Positions 1-8,761 of a DNA stretch of 64,000 bases are shown here, one piece after another. Every line of letters begins with the position of its first letter. Within the stretch, counting starts at the first letter, position 1. The stretch lies in assembly GCF_018101125.2 (NCBI RefSeq), contig NZ_JAELVF020000001.1:4071629-4135628 (forward strand). Direction: 5' to 3'. The translations under genes and the position numbers were made by a program. Below the pieces are notes generated by a model, which searched no databases, was not told the DNA's origin, and saw nothing but the letters and a program-made list of their open reading frames with translations. Source of the stretch: Streptomyces tardus (GTDB taxonomy: Bacteria > Actinomycetota > Actinomycetes > Streptomycetales > Streptomycetaceae).

Positions 1-1
1 G

Positions 2-1516
2 GCGCTCATGGCCACCGCCGCGTTCGCCTACCCCGCGCTGGCCGCCGAGCGCGCGCCGAAGCCCGCCGCGTCGATCGAACTGACCGACGGCACCCTGGAA
101 TGGGGCGTCAAGGAGTCGTTCCGCAAGTACGTCACCGGGATCGCCATGGGCGAGATCACCGTCGACGAGGGCGCCGAACAGGCCGATGAAAACGGCGTGT
201 TCACCTTCTCCGGTGGCACCGGGACCTACGACACCGGCACCCATGCGGTCGACACCTCCTTCGAGGGCGGCGTCAACTTCGTCTCCAAGATCCACGGCTT
301 CGACATCAAGCTCGCCGACATCGAGCTGGTCACCGAGGACCGCGAGTCCGGGAAGATCACCGCGGACGTCACCCTCAACGGTGACACCACCGAGGACGTC
401 GACCTCGCCGACCTCGACCTCGCCGAGGTCGCTCCGGGCAGGGGCGACGGCGGCGAGATGACGTTCGACGACATCCCGGTGACTCTCACTGCCGATGGCG
501 CGGAGGCGTTCAACGGCATGTACGAGGAGGGCGCCGAACTCGACTCCGCCAGCCTCACCGTCAAGTCCGCAGCCACCGGCGGCGGCACGGGCGGCACGGG
601 CGGTACGGGCGGTTCCGGCGGTACGGGCGGCGACGGCGGTACGGGCGGTTCCGGCGGCAGTGCGGGCGGCACCGGCGGCAGCACGTCCGGCGGCGGGTCG
701 ACCGCCTCCGGCGGGCCGACCGGTGGCGGCTCCGACGCCCCCGCCGAGGCCGGCACCGTCGTCGACGGCAACCTCGACTGGGGCGTCAAGCAGTCCTTCC
801 GCAAGTACGTGGTCGGCCCGATCGGCAAGGGCAAGGTCGAGCTGAAGGACGGCGCCAAGGAGAACGGCGACGGCTACCGCTTCCCGGGCGGCAACGGCGA
901 GTACAACGTCGAAACCCCGGCGCTGGACGCCGCGTTCGACGGCGGAGTCGACTTCCTCGCGCACGCCGAGGGCGACGGCTACGCCCTGGAGCTGAAGTTC
1001 TCCGCGTTCAGGATCGACGCGAAGGCCGGCGGCAGCTCGCTGATCGCCGACGTCTCCTCCAAGGACCGCGAGTCCGGCAAGGTCACCGAGCACAAGGGCC
1101 TGGCACTGGCCAAGCTGACCGTCGCCGCGGACTCGCTCACGCCCGAGGGCGACGTCATCACCCTCCAGGACGTGCCGGCGACTCTCACCAAGCAGGGCGC
1201 GCAGGCGTTCGGCGGCTTCTACGAGGAGGGCGAGGCCCTCGACCCGGTGACCGCGGCCGTCTCGCTCTCCGACGACGCCGACCTGCCGGACGGCGACGGC
1301 TCGACCGGCGGCTCAAGTGGCGGTTCCACAGGCGGAGTTGACCCCGCCTCGGTGGGCGGCTCCTCGGGCACGGCCGGTACCGTGGGCGGGTCCGAGGCCC
1401 TCGCGAGCACTGGTGCGAGCGCTCCCACCGTTCCCCTCCTGGGCGGCGCCGCCGTCCTGGCCACGATCGGTGCGGCAGCGGTGTACGCCACCCGCCGCCG
1501 CTCCATGGAGAGCTGA
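2..1516 (+). CDS. HtaA-type heme-binding cell-wall protein, two HtaA domains, LAxTG anchor; 5' end outside window
   Basis: Surface protein expected to bind heme and pass it to a hemin importer. Two HtaA domains are visible (about residues 24-190 and 252-415, numbered from the ATG at position 8). Each opens with the same pattern, G-x-L-x-W-G-V-K-x-S-F-R-K-Y-V. A Gly/Ser/Thr-rich linker joins them (about 191-245). The C-terminus has LASTG at 465-469, a hydrophobic helix and an Arg-rich tail, which is the sorting signal of sortase-E (LAxTG) substrates in Streptomyces. The first visible residues look like the end of a signal peptide (AYPALA then AERAP), and the frame is open to the window edge, so the true start lies upstream. 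The heme oxygenase about 4 kb downstream fits the same heme-iron role, but it is a separate unit. Confidence 0.9.
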   Translation, partial: ALMATAAFAYPALAAERAPKPAASIELTDGTLEWGVKESFRKYVTGIAMGEITVDEGAEQADENGVFTFSGGTGTYDTGTHAVDTSFEGGVNFVSKIHGFDIKLADIELVTEDRESGKITADVTLNGDTTEDVDLADLDLAEVAPGRGDGGEMTFDDIPVTLTADGAEAFNGMYEEGAELDSASLTVKSAATGGGTGGTGGTGGSGGTGGDGGTGGSGGSAGGTGGSTSGGGSTASGGPTGGGSDAPAEAGTVVDGNLDWGVKQSFRKYVVGPIGKGKVELKDGAKENGDGYRFPGGNGEYNVETPALDAAFDGGVDFLAHAEGDGYALELKFSAFRIDAKAGGSSLIADVSSKDRESGKVTEHKGLALAKLTVAADSLTPEGDVITLQDVPATLTKQGAQAFGGFYEEGEALDPVTAAVSLSDDADLPDGDGSTGGSSGGSTGGVDPASVGGSSGTAGTVGGSEALASTGASAPTVPLLGGAAVLATIGAAAVYATRRRSMES

Positions 1517-1535
1517 CGGTCCAGCCCTCCGTACG

Positions 1536-1569
1536 CCGTGCCCGCCGGACCCTCCACCGGCGGGCACGG
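1536..1569 (+). terminator. Terminator after the HtaA gene
   Basis: Perfect 13-bp inverted repeat (arms 1536-1548 and 1557-1569, 8-nt loop), 20 nt after the stop codon. There is no T tract, which is common for Streptomyces terminators. It also faces the end of the convergent gene that stops at 1689. Confidence 0.7.
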
Positions 1570-1688
1570 ACGTGTCCGCACCCCCGGCCCCGCACGCCCC
1601 AGCGCTCCCCGGGGGACGGACGCGCCCGATCGCCGGCAGGTGTCACTCGGCCACTGTCCGCCGGGAGTTGGGCCCGAACCGCGGCGGC

Positions 1689-3206
1689 TCAGCGCGGCGG
1701 ACCCTCGGGAAAGCGGTCCAGGAAGTCGCGCCGGCTCGGCGCGGCCAGCGAGACACGCGCCCACGACCCGTCACGGAAGCCGAACTCACAGGACTGGCGG
1801 CTGATGTCCGGACGGGGGCGCAACCACACCACCTCTGTCCGGTCCACGACGAAGCCCGAGTCCACCGCTCCGAGCATCGACGGATGCGCACGGGCGCACT
1901 GCACGTACGCCACCCGCAGATGCCGATCGCTGAGCTGCACGACGTGGGTGACCCCGGTGGTGGGTGCGCGCGGGAAGAGCGCTGCCGCGAACCGACCCGC
2001 CTGACTGTCCCAACCGCCGCCCAGCGCACGGCCCCTGCCGCGCGGATGGCGCTCCGAGAGGTACTCCAGGAGAAGCGAGAAGGGGTACCCGAGCAGGCCC
2101 CACAGAAGCAGGCCGACCGACAGACACCGGCCCAGCGCCCGCCAGAACCCCCGCCAACGGTCTCCGGGCATTCGCAATCCGTCGAACGCGAGCGGCCTGC
2201 GTCCTCTGCGGGGCCGACGAAGGCGGTACCCGGGGCCGAGATGATGCGACGCCACCAGCCGTTCGTCGGCCGGCAGCACCAGCGCCGCCCGCTCCACGAC
2301 CTCTCGCTCCCTGCCGGTGTACCCGCTCCACCACTCCACCGGCTCGGACGGCGAGGGGCCCTGCGGACCCGCGGCGGCGGACGCCGTCGTCCCCGGCCGG
2401 GGTGCGGCCCCGCCGGCGGGCGCGGATGCGTGTGCGGGCGCGTGTGCGTGCGGGGGAGGGGAAGCGACCGCAGGAGCAGGCACGGGCACCGGGTGGGCCG
2501 AAGGAAGCGCGGACACCAGCGCAGGCACCGGCTCCTCGAAGCGCATGCGCACCCAGGAAGCGTCCGCGAACCCCAGGTCGTAGACTCCGCTGGTCTCGCT
2601 GGTGTGGTGCAGCCGCACCCAGGCGATCTGCGCCGTCGGCACCGACGGGCCGGCTTCCGCCATGCCGTGCGGACTGCCTCGCCGGCTCCGCTGCACATAG
2701 GTCAACAGCAGCCGCCGGTCGGTCAGTTGGAGCACCGGAACCACGTCGGTCGTGGTCCCCCGCGGGTACAGCGCGACAGCCAACACGTGGGCGAGGCTGC
2801 CCTGTCCGCCGCCGAGCGGCTCCGGCCCCGACTCGCCCGAGGAAGAACCCGACCCGAAGATCCTGCCGAACAGGCCGTCGAAGAGCCTGTCGAAGAAGTC
2901 GCTCATGCGTCGCAGGGGCCAGCCTGGCGCATGAAGGACCGTCCACATCCCGTCCTTGACGCCCTCCCAGCGGTCGCCCGGCATCCGCTGCCCGCGCAGC
3001 ACCTTCGGCCGGCGCCACCACCTCGGGCGCTCCAGCCCCGTCCCGGGCCCGACCTCCGCCGACGCCACCAACCGCTCACCGGCCGCAAGAACCACCGTCG
3101 CGCGCACCAGCGCACCGTCGGCTGCCGCCCCTGCAGGCGCACCCGAACCCGTCGGCCCGCCCGTCCCGACTCCCGGCGCCGTCGACCGGCCGTACATCTG
3201 TCTCAT
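1689..3206 (-). CDS. Actinobacterial protein of unknown function with an internal duplication
   Basis: About 505 residues. I do not recognise a family. The protein consists of two related halves. Each contains a block reading L-x-A-x-E-R-L-V-A-S followed by R-M-P-G-D-R-W, then a segment ending in V-V-x-L-[TS]-D-R-x-L, and a W-V-R/W-A-R-V motif. The halves are joined by a Pro/Ala/His-rich linker. The second half has one likely membrane helix (GRCLSVGLLLWGLLGYPF). An ATG at 3206 with a GGGAG Shine-Dalgarno is preferred over a GTG at 3305 that lacks one. It is transcribed alone and converges with the HtaA gene. Confidence 0.7.
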   Translation of the reverse strand: MRQMYGRSTAPGVGTGGPTGSGAPAGAAADGALVRATVVLAAGERLVASAEVGPGTGLERPRWWRRPKVLRGQRMPGDRWEGVKDGMWTVLHAPGWPLRRMSDFFDRLFDGLFGRIFGSGSSSGESGPEPLGGGQGSLAHVLAVALYPRGTTTDVVPVLQLTDRRLLLTYVQRSRRGSPHGMAEAGPSVPTAQIAWVRLHHTSETSGVYDLGFADASWVRMRFEEPVPALVSALPSAHPVPVPAPAVASPPPHAHAPAHASAPAGGAAPRPGTTASAAAGPQGPSPSEPVEWWSGYTGREREVVERAALVLPADERLVASHHLGPGYRLRRPRRGRRPLAFDGLRMPGDRWRGFWRALGRCLSVGLLLWGLLGYPFSLLLEYLSERHPRGRGRALGGGWDSQAGRFAAALFPRAPTTGVTHVVQLSDRHLRVAYVQCARAHPSMLGAVDSGFVVDRTEVVWLRPRPDISRQSCEFGFRDGSWARVSLAAPSRRDFLDRFPEGPPR

Positions 3207-3524
3207 CCGCTCGCTCCCGCACCGATCCGCCCACGCCCGACCGGCCGCACGGTGCTCGGCGGGCACGTGCTCTCCCGAGCCCGTCACAACTGCCCCCGCA
3301 GCCACAGCGTGTGACCAACCATCACGGTAGACGCGGGCGGACAGGGCGCGGAGCGTCTCCGGCCGCGAGCACAGGCCAATACGGCGTCAAAGTGCGGCGA
3401 ACCGATCAGTGATCCTGGTCACCAACACCGGAGACCGCGGCGACAGGTGCGCGTCCGACGTACACCCGCACCGCTCCGAGCCCACGAACTCCGCTGCGCA
3501 CAGCGCCAGTTGACCGGCAGACAG
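3207..3524. other. Intergenic region between two minus-strand genes
   Basis: 318 bases with no convincing gene. It should hold the promoter of the duplicated-domain gene (start 3206) and the end of the methyltransferase transcript. I see no strong hairpin and no clear -35/-10 pair. Confidence 0.4.
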
Positions 3525-4658
3525 TCAATCCCCAAGCCCCCGTCCCGGCTCGTCGAGCCAGAAATGGCGGCCACTCGTGTCGACGGTGACGCCGTACCGG
3601 GTGAAGTGCGGCCTCCCTCCGGTCCGCCACCGCGTGTACGCGGCCACCACCTCCGCCCACAGGTCCCTCGGACCCCACGCCCGCACCGCGCCGGGACTCC
3701 ACCACCTGCCGTGGTCGACCAGCGCCACCGACGTACCCGCGTCGTCCCAGAACTGCGCCTGGCGCTGCTCACCCTCCCCGCGCCGGTCGAAGGCGATGTC
3801 GGGCACGTGCAGACCGAGGGCGAAGTCCTGTGCGTGGTCCCGGTCCACGACCTCGGCGGGGGTGATGACGGAGGCCGATCTGCGCGGCTCGCCGAGAGGA
3901 GCGACCGTGTTCACCGGCCGGTGGCCCCGGGCCCACATGTACCGGGCGGTCCCCTCGAAACGCCCGTGGCCGACGCCGGAGGTGACTCTCAGCCTCAGCA
4001 ACCCGCCCGCCGCGTAACGGGTGTTGAACGGCGCGACGACGACGCAGCCCTCCGCGGCCTGCGCCAGCCAGGAGTGTGGGATCTCCCGCACCGCTGCGCT
4101 GGTGAGAATGCGGTCGAACGGCGCCGAGCCCGGGTGACCCAGGAGCCCGTCGCCGCACACCGACTCGGCTCCGTATCCGGCGCTGCGGAGATTGGCGCGA
4201 CCCCACGCGGCGAGCGCGGGGTCGACCTCCACACTGGTGACGTTCCCGGCACCGGCCCCCTCGCACAGCAGCGCGGTGTCGTAGCCCGAGGCGGTGCCGA
4301 GGTGCAGTACGCGGTTCCCCTGCTCGACCTCCAGCAGGTTGAGCTTCTCGAACACGATGTTCGGCGCGGAGAGGGAGGAGGTGAAGTCGCCGCGGGCCGG
4401 GCCGCGCCCAGGGGTGCGGCCGTTGTCCATCTGCGTGATCAGCGAACGGTGGGTGTCCCACACATGCCGGCGCCACAGGTCGACGTCAGCCTCGCGGTCG
4501 ACCACTGGGTGCAGCCCGTCTGCGCCCCGCTCCTGGGCCCAGAACCTCCGGGGAGCGAACACTTCCCGGTCGACCGCCTCGAAAGCCGGTCGCAGCCAAG
4601 GGGACCTGAACGCGCCCATGGCCGCGAGCTCCCCCGCACAGATCCCACGGTGATCCAC
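3525..4658 (-). CDS. PCMT-like SAM-dependent methyltransferase
   Basis: About 377 residues, related to protein-L-isoaspartate O-methyltransferase. The SAM-binding motif I is clear (VLHLGTASGYDTALL at about 119-133), followed by the acidic end of strand 2 (SVEVDP). The N-terminus (ELAAMGAFRSPWLRPAFEAVDREVFAP) resembles the substrate-side helix of this superfamily in actinobacteria. The C-terminal 150 residues are longer than in classical Pcm, so the target may not be isoaspartate; methyltransferases of this shape occur beside regulators and peptide-maturation genes. A GTG at 4658 follows a GGGGGCG Shine-Dalgarno. An ATG at 4619 is a possible alternative. The substrate cannot be told from the sequence. 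Confidence 0.75.
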   Translation of the reverse strand: MDHRGICAGELAAMGAFRSPWLRPAFEAVDREVFAPRRFWAQERGADGLHPVVDREADVDLWRRHVWDTHRSLITQMDNGRTPGRGPARGDFTSSLSAPNIVFEKLNLLEVEQGNRVLHLGTASGYDTALLCEGAGAGNVTSVEVDPALAAWGRANLRSAGYGAESVCGDGLLGHPGSAPFDRILTSAAVREIPHSWLAQAAEGCVVVAPFNTRYAAGGLLRLRVTSGVGHGRFEGTARYMWARGHRPVNTVAPLGEPRRSASVITPAEVVDRDHAQDFALGLHVPDIAFDRRGEGEQRQAQFWDDAGTSVALVDHGRWWSPGAVRAWGPRDLWAEVVAAYTRWRTGGRPHFTRYGVTVDTSGRHFWLDEPGRGLGD

Positions 4659-4692
4659 CAACGCCCCCTACTTCTGCGGCTGCCCGACACGA

Positions 4693-4899
4693 GTGGTAAC
4701 TCCCACTCAACCCGTTCGGGCACGGCCGGCGGCGAGGCTGCCGGCAGGTGAGCCGGTGGTGGAGCTGCGCCGTACCACGCGCACGGCGGACGGTACGGTC
4801 GTCGAGTACGCGGTCGGAGTGCACGCCGCCTCGCGGTTCGTCTGGCAGTACGAGTTCAGGCTGCCGGACTCCGGCGCCGGGGAGGGCGGGGCGACATGA
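4693..4899 (+). pseudogene. Remnant of a GntR/UTRA-family regulator (C-terminal fragment only)
   Basis: The 68-codon frame reads PAGEPVVELRRTT, TADGTVVEYAVGVHAASRF and WQYEFRLPD. This is the characteristic last strand and end of a UTRA ligand-binding domain of HutC-type GntR repressors. The winged-helix DNA-binding part and most of the UTRA domain are missing. Immediately upstream lies the divergent methyltransferase start, so there is no room for them. The stop overlaps the next start codon (ATGA), as in a normal gntR-ydcF operon. A deletion that removed the 5' end is the simplest explanation. It could still be translated as a short leader that couples to the next gene. Confidence 0.65.
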
Positions 4900-5564
4900 G
4901 ATTGACGGCGGCCGAGCGCGCGGACGCGCTGCTGGTCTGGGAGTACCACCGGATGGGGCACCGGGTGGAGTCGGCCTCGGTGGCGGTGGGGTTGGGCAGC
5001 CACGATCTCGGCGTTGCCGACGTGGCAGCGCGCCTGTATCTCGACGGTGTGGTGCCGCGGTTGCTCTTCACCGGCGCCAACAGCCCGACCACGCGCGTCT
5101 CGATGCCCCGCGGCGAGGCGGTGCACTACCGCGAGCGCGCTGTCGCGCTCGGCGTCCCGGCCTCGCACGTGCTGGTGGAGCCGAACGCGACCAACACCGG
5201 CGAGAACATCACCGTCTCCCGTGTGCTGCTGGCGCGGGAGGGCGTGGCGGTGACGTCGGTCGTGCTGGTGAGCAAGCCGTACGAGGAGCGCAGGGCGTAC
5301 GCCACCGCGCGCAGACTGTGGCCCGACGTCGAAGTCCTCTGTGCCTCCGACGAGTTGGGCTTCGAAGAGTACGTCGCCGCGATCGGTGACGCGAAGAAGG
5401 TCGTGGACATGCTGGTCGGCGCCCTGCAGCGGCTCGTGGTCTACCCCGAGCAGGGCTTCATGATCGCCCAGAAGGTCCCGGTCGAGGTGGACGCGGCCTT
5501 CCGACGCCTGTGTGCGGCAGGCTTCACCAGTCGTCTGGTGGGAGCTTCGGCGGCGCAGGGGTGA
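4896..5564 (+). CDS. YdcF/DUF218 family protein
   Basis: 222 residues. The DUF218 core is visible: a beta strand ending in VGLGSHDLG, then LLFTGANSP, GVPASHVLVEPNATNTGENI and VVLVSKPYEERRAYATARRLWP, which match the conserved Gly, Glu-x-x-(S/A)-x-(N/S)-T-x-x-N and Arg positions of the family. Family members bind S-adenosylmethionine or act on undecaprenyl or other phosphates, but most have no proven role. The start overlaps the stop of the GntR remnant by 4 nt. No membrane helix is seen, so this is the cytoplasmic subtype. Confidence 0.85.
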   Translation: MRLTAAERADALLVWEYHRMGHRVESASVAVGLGSHDLGVADVAARLYLDGVVPRLLFTGANSPTTRVSMPRGEAVHYRERAVALGVPASHVLVEPNATNTGENITVSRVLLAREGVAVTSVVLVSKPYEERRAYATARRLWPDVEVLCASDELGFEEYVAAIGDAKKVVDMLVGALQRLVVYPEQGFMIAQKVPVEVDAAFRRLCAAGFTSRLVGASAAQG

Positions 5565-5570
5565 AACGCG

Positions 5571-5616
5571 GCGGTCTCCGTCGCCCCCGTCGATCGGTGG
5601 GAGCCACGGAGACCGC
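5571..5616. terminator. Bidirectional terminator between the ydcF-type gene and heme oxygenase
   Basis: An 11-bp perfect inverted repeat (5571-5581 with 5606-5616) fills the 58-bp gap between two convergent stop codons. Confidence 0.65.
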
Positions 5617-5622
5617 GAGCCG

Positions 5623-6288
5623 TCAGGCGCTGAGGCGGAAGTGGCGGCCGAGGTCCCGGAAGACCGCGGTGTTGTGGTCGAAGGTGCGGTTCACCTCGTC
5701 GATGATCCGCTGCTTCTCCAGATCGTCCGCCGGTACGGCGTCGAGCAGTTCGCGATACTCGCGCTTGAACGCGGCGGGGTTGCCGACCGATTCGAAGACG
5801 TAGAAGCGCACGCCGTCGCCCTTGCGCTCGAAGCCCCAGGTCTTCTCGGCGGTGCCGCGGATGATCTGGCCGCCGGAGAGGTCGCCGAGGTAGCGGGTGT
5901 AGTGGTGGGCGAGGTACCCGCCGGGCCACTCCTGTGCGACCTCGCTGATGCGGGCGGCGTACGCCTCGGTGGCGGGCAGTGGCTGCAGGTCGGCTGCCCA
6001 GTCGGTGCCGCCGTGGAGGTGGCACAGGTCGCGTTCCAGCGCGGCGACCCGGAACAGGTCGGAGCGGATGAACGGTCCGGCCACCGGATCGTCCAGGAGC
6101 CGGCTCGCGGGCTCCTCCAACGCGCGGTAGACGAACCAGAGTTGCTCGGTGTAGCGGGTGTACGCGTCGACGCCGAGCCTGCCGCCCAGGAGATCGCTCA
6201 TGAAGGACGAGTTCTCGGCCTCGGTGTGCTGCTTCTGCGAGGCCGTACGGATCAGCGTGGAGAACGGGGTGGAGTCGGACGCGGCCAA
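5623..6288 (-). CDS. Heme oxygenase (biliverdin-producing, HmuO type)
   Basis: Opens heme to biliverdin, CO and Fe2+, releasing iron from imported heme. The axial heme ligand is His21 in QKQHTEAENSSFMSDLLGGRL. The distal-helix signature YTRYLGDLSGGQII is intact. At 221 residues it has the normal length for bacterial HO-1-like enzymes. The start chosen is TTG at 6288 because a CGGAGG Shine-Dalgarno lies 7 nt before it. A longer frame to 6348 has no ribosome site and runs towards the operator. An iron box at about 6360-6377 should place the gene under the iron repressor DmdR1/IdeR. It likely works with a heme-acquisition system that includes HtaA proteins. Confidence 0.93.
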   Translation of the reverse strand: MAASDSTPFSTLIRTASQKQHTEAENSSFMSDLLGGRLGVDAYTRYTEQLWFVYRALEEPASRLLDDPVAGPFIRSDLFRVAALERDLCHLHGGTDWAADLQPLPATEAYAARISEVAQEWPGGYLAHHYTRYLGDLSGGQIIRGTAEKTWGFERKGDGVRFYVFESVGNPAAFKREYRELLDAVPADDLEKQRIIDEVNRTFDHNTAVFRDLGRHFRLSA

Positions 6289-6358
6289 GGTGGGCCTCCG
6301 GTGAACCAGGGCGAAAGGGAAGGGGCGGCGGTATTCCGCCACCGCCACCGCAGATAAT

Positions 6359-6379
6359 GCTACTTAGGCTTACCTAAGT
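6359..6379. promoter_or_regulatory. Iron box (DmdR1/IdeR operator) upstream of heme oxygenase
   Basis: ACTTAGG (6362-6368) and CCTAAGT (6373-6379) form a perfect 7-bp inverted repeat around CTTA. The core TTAGGCTTACCTAA matches the 3' part of the actinobacterial iron-box consensus (TTAGGCTAACCTAA) at 13 of 14 positions. It lies about 75 nt upstream of the TTG start, where a repressor would block transcription under iron-replete conditions. Confidence 0.85.
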
Positions 6380-6590
6380 CAATCCCTTTCCGACGCTCTG
6401 TCGGTAACTTGAGCGTATCCCCGCCCCTGCAGGCACAAACGGGCCCGCTGCGGCCCGTGCGGAGCCCGGAGCCATCGGCGAACGGGCACCCCCAACGGGG
6501 CCCAAACGGGGAGCCCCCCTACGGGGAGCCCCGCACGGCACCGGGCTCCTCGCCGTCGGGGCCCGCTCACCGCCGGCCCTCGGACGCACC

Positions 6591-6623
6591 GCGCCCCGGC
6601 CGGGAACTCGCCGGCCGGGGCGC
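6591..6623 (-). terminator. Terminator after map
   Basis: Perfect 13-bp GC stem (6591-6603 with 6611-6623), 7-nt loop, starting 30 nt beyond the map stop codon. The rest of 6380-6590 is low-complexity G/C sequence with several GGGGAGCCC-like copies and no gene. Confidence 0.75.
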
Positions 6624-6652
6624 GAAGTCGCAGGAAGCGCAGTCGGGACTGG

Positions 6653-7510
6653 TCAGGGCAGGGTCAGGACCTCGGCCCCCGACTCCGTGACCACCAGGGT
6701 GTGCTCGAACTGCGCCGTGCGCCGGCGGTCCTTGGTGACGACGGTCCAGCCGTCCTCCCACATGTCCCACTCGTGTGTGCCGAGCGTCAGCATCGGCTCG
6801 ATGGTGAAGGTCATGCCCGGCTGGATCACGGTGGTCGCCCGGGGATCGTCGTAGTGGGGGACGATCAGCCCGGAGTGGAACGAGCTGTTGATGCCGTGCC
6901 CGGTGAACTCCCGTACGACGCCGTAGCCGAACCGCTTGGCGTAGGACTCGATGACCCGGCCGATGATGTTGATCTGACGGCCGGGGCGGACCGCCTTGAT
7001 CGCCCGGCGCAACGACTCCTCGGTCCGCTCGACCAGCAGCCGGGACTCCTCGTCGACCTCGCCGCAGAGGTAGGTCGCGTTGTTGTCGCCGTGGACGCCG
7101 CCGAGGTACGCGGTGATGTCCAGGTTCACGATGTCGCCGTCGCGCATCACCGTGGAGTCCGGGATGCCGTGGCAGATCACCTCGTTGACCGAGGTGCACA
7201 GCGATTTGGGGAAACCCCGGTAGCCGAGCGTCGAGGGGTAGGCGCCGTTGTCGCAGAGGAACTCGTGGGCGACCTCGTCGAGTTTGTCCGTGGTCACACC
7301 GGGCGCGATGTGCTTCGACGTCTCGACCAGCGCCTGTGCGGCGAGACGCCCGGCCGTCCGCATCCGTTCGACGGTCTCGGCGTCCTGCACCTCCGGACCG
7401 GTGTACGGGGTCGGAGTCTCCTTGCCGACGTACTCGGGGCGCGTGATCGACGCGGGTACGCCTCGCTGCGGGGAGACCTTGCCGGGGACGAGAGTTGACT
7501 GGCCAGACAT
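6653..7510 (-). CDS. map: Methionine aminopeptidase, type I
   Basis: Removes the initiator methionine from nascent proteins. The five metal ligands are recognisable: Asp in [19 protein letters not shown] (two Asp), His in [11 protein letters not shown], Glu in FTIEPM and Glu in [11 protein letters not shown]. 285 residues. The start at ATG 7510 gives the [15 protein letters not shown]-terminus that precedes the catalytic domain in actinobacterial type Ic enzymes. A longer frame to 7594 would overlap the divergent gene at 7563. Transcribed alone; a strong terminator follows. Confidence 0.95.
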   Translation of the reverse strand: MSGQSTLVPGKVSPQRGVPASITRPEYVGKETPTPYTGPEVQDAETVERMRTAGRLAAQALVETSKHIAPGVTTDKLDEVAHEFLCDNGAYPSTLGYRGFPKSLCTSVNEVICHGIPDSTVMRDGDIVNLDITAYLGGVHGDNNATYLCGEVDEESRLLVERTEESLRRAIKAVRPGRQINIIGRVIESYAKRFGYGVVREFTGHGINSSFHSGLIVPHYDDPRATTVIQPGMTFTIEPMLTLGTHEWDMWEDGWTVVTKDRRRTAQFEHTLVVTESGAEVLTLP

Positions 7511-7562
7511 GGCCGAGAGTCTAACCGTGGTGTGAACCGGTCCTTCGGGGCAGCATGAAGCC

Positions 7563-7847
7563 ATGGCACTCTTCCAACGCAAGACGACCGGCAAACCGGG
7601 CGAGTGGTACTACTGCCTCAAACACCGGAAGGTGGAGGAGGGCCCGGAGTGCCCCGCCAAGGACCGCCTCGGACCGTACGAGTCCCGCGAAGAGGCCGCG
7701 CAGGCGGTGCAGATCGCGCACGAGCGGAACGTGAAGTGGAGCAACGACCCGCGCTGGCAGGAGCCGGAGCCGGAGCCGGGGAGCGGGGAGCCCGGTGAGA
7801 GCCCGGGCGGCGGTTCGGGTGAAGCGCCAGGAGGGGGCGGGCGCTGA
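7563..7847 (+). CDS. Small conserved actinobacterial protein (often labelled SPOR-domain-like)
   Basis: 94 residues. The core [25 protein letters not shown] followed by [19 protein letters not shown] is a recurrent small streptomycete protein. The two Cys and the His give a possible metal site (C-x2-H with a second Cys). The last 25 residues are Pro/Glu/Gly-rich and look disordered. Divergent from map with a 52-bp gap, so the promoters overlap. Function unknown. Confidence 0.8.
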   Translation: MALFQRKTTGKPGEWYYCLKHRKVEEGPECPAKDRLGPYESREEAAQAVQIAHERNVKWSNDPRWQEPEPEPGSGEPGESPGGGSGEAPGGGGR

Positions 7848-7944
7848 GGACGAGCGCCGTCGCCCGGAACGCGGCCCGCCGCGGACCTGGAGGTTCTGTC
7901 CGAACAGTGCCCGAAAAGTCGCCGCAGGCTGGCAGGATCTCGGT

Positions 7945-8655
7945 ATGACAACCTCCGAAAGCACCGGATCCGCCAAGCCCGCACCCAAGGACCCCTGGGA
8001 TCTGCCGGACGTCTCCTCGCTCGTCGTCGGCGTCCTCGGCGGCACCGGCGACCAGGGCCGGGGGCTGGCCCGCCGACTCGCCGAGGCGGGCCAGAAGGTG
8101 ATCATCGGCTCCCGCGCCGCCGACCGCGCCCGTACCGCGGCCGAGGAACTCGGCAACGGCGTCGAGGGCGCCGACAACGCCGAATGCGCCCGACGCAGCG
8201 ACGTCGTGATCGTCGCCGTCCCCTGGGACGGGCACGCCGCGACGCTGGAGGCGGTGCGCGAGGAGCTGTCCGGCAAGCTCGTCGTCGACTGCGTCAACCC
8301 GCTCGGCTTCGACAAGAAGGGCGCCTACGCGCTCAAGCCCGAGGAGGGCAGCGCCGCCGAGCAGGCCGCCGCGCTTCTCCCCGACTCCCGCGTGACGGCC
8401 GCCTTCCACCATCTGTCGGCCGTGCTGCTCCTGGACCCGGACATCGAGAAGATCGAGACCGACGTCCTGGTGCTCGGCGAGGTGCGGGCCGACTGCGAGC
8501 TCGTCCAGGCGCTCGCCTCGCGCATCCCCGGGATGCGGGGCGTCTTCGGCGGGCGGCTGCGCAACGCGCACCAGGTCGAGTCGCTGGTGGCCAACCTGAT
8601 CTCGGTCAACCGCCGCTACAAGGCGCACGCGGGCGTCCGGCTGACCGACATCTGA
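7945..8655 (+). CDS. npdG: NADPH-dependent F420 reductase
   Basis: Moves hydride between NADPH and coenzyme F420, supplying F420H2 for actinobacterial reductases. An N-terminal Rossmann fold with VVGVLGGTGDQGRGLARRLA binds NADP; SRAADRA follows the second strand, where the 2'-phosphate is read. Later hallmarks are VIVAVPWDGH, LVVDCVNPLGFDKKG and TAAFHHLSAVLLLD. 236 residues, family length. The ATG at 7945 gives the MTTSES start used by streptomycete homologues. Confidence 0.92.
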   Translation: MTTSESTGSAKPAPKDPWDLPDVSSLVVGVLGGTGDQGRGLARRLAEAGQKVIIGSRAADRARTAAEELGNGVEGADNAECARRSDVVIVAVPWDGHAATLEAVREELSGKLVVDCVNPLGFDKKGAYALKPEEGSAAEQAAALLPDSRVTAAFHHLSAVLLLDPDIEKIETDVLVLGEVRADCELVQALASRIPGMRGVFGGRLRNAHQVESLVANLISVNRRYKAHAGVRLTDI

Positions 8656-8761
8656 GTCGTACGGGTCGCGTTCGTCGCGTTCCGAGCCAGTCGAGGACGT
8701 CGAGGGGGCATGGGGGACAATGGTGGCGTTCCGCCGCCCGCCGCACCCCGAAGGTCGCCCC

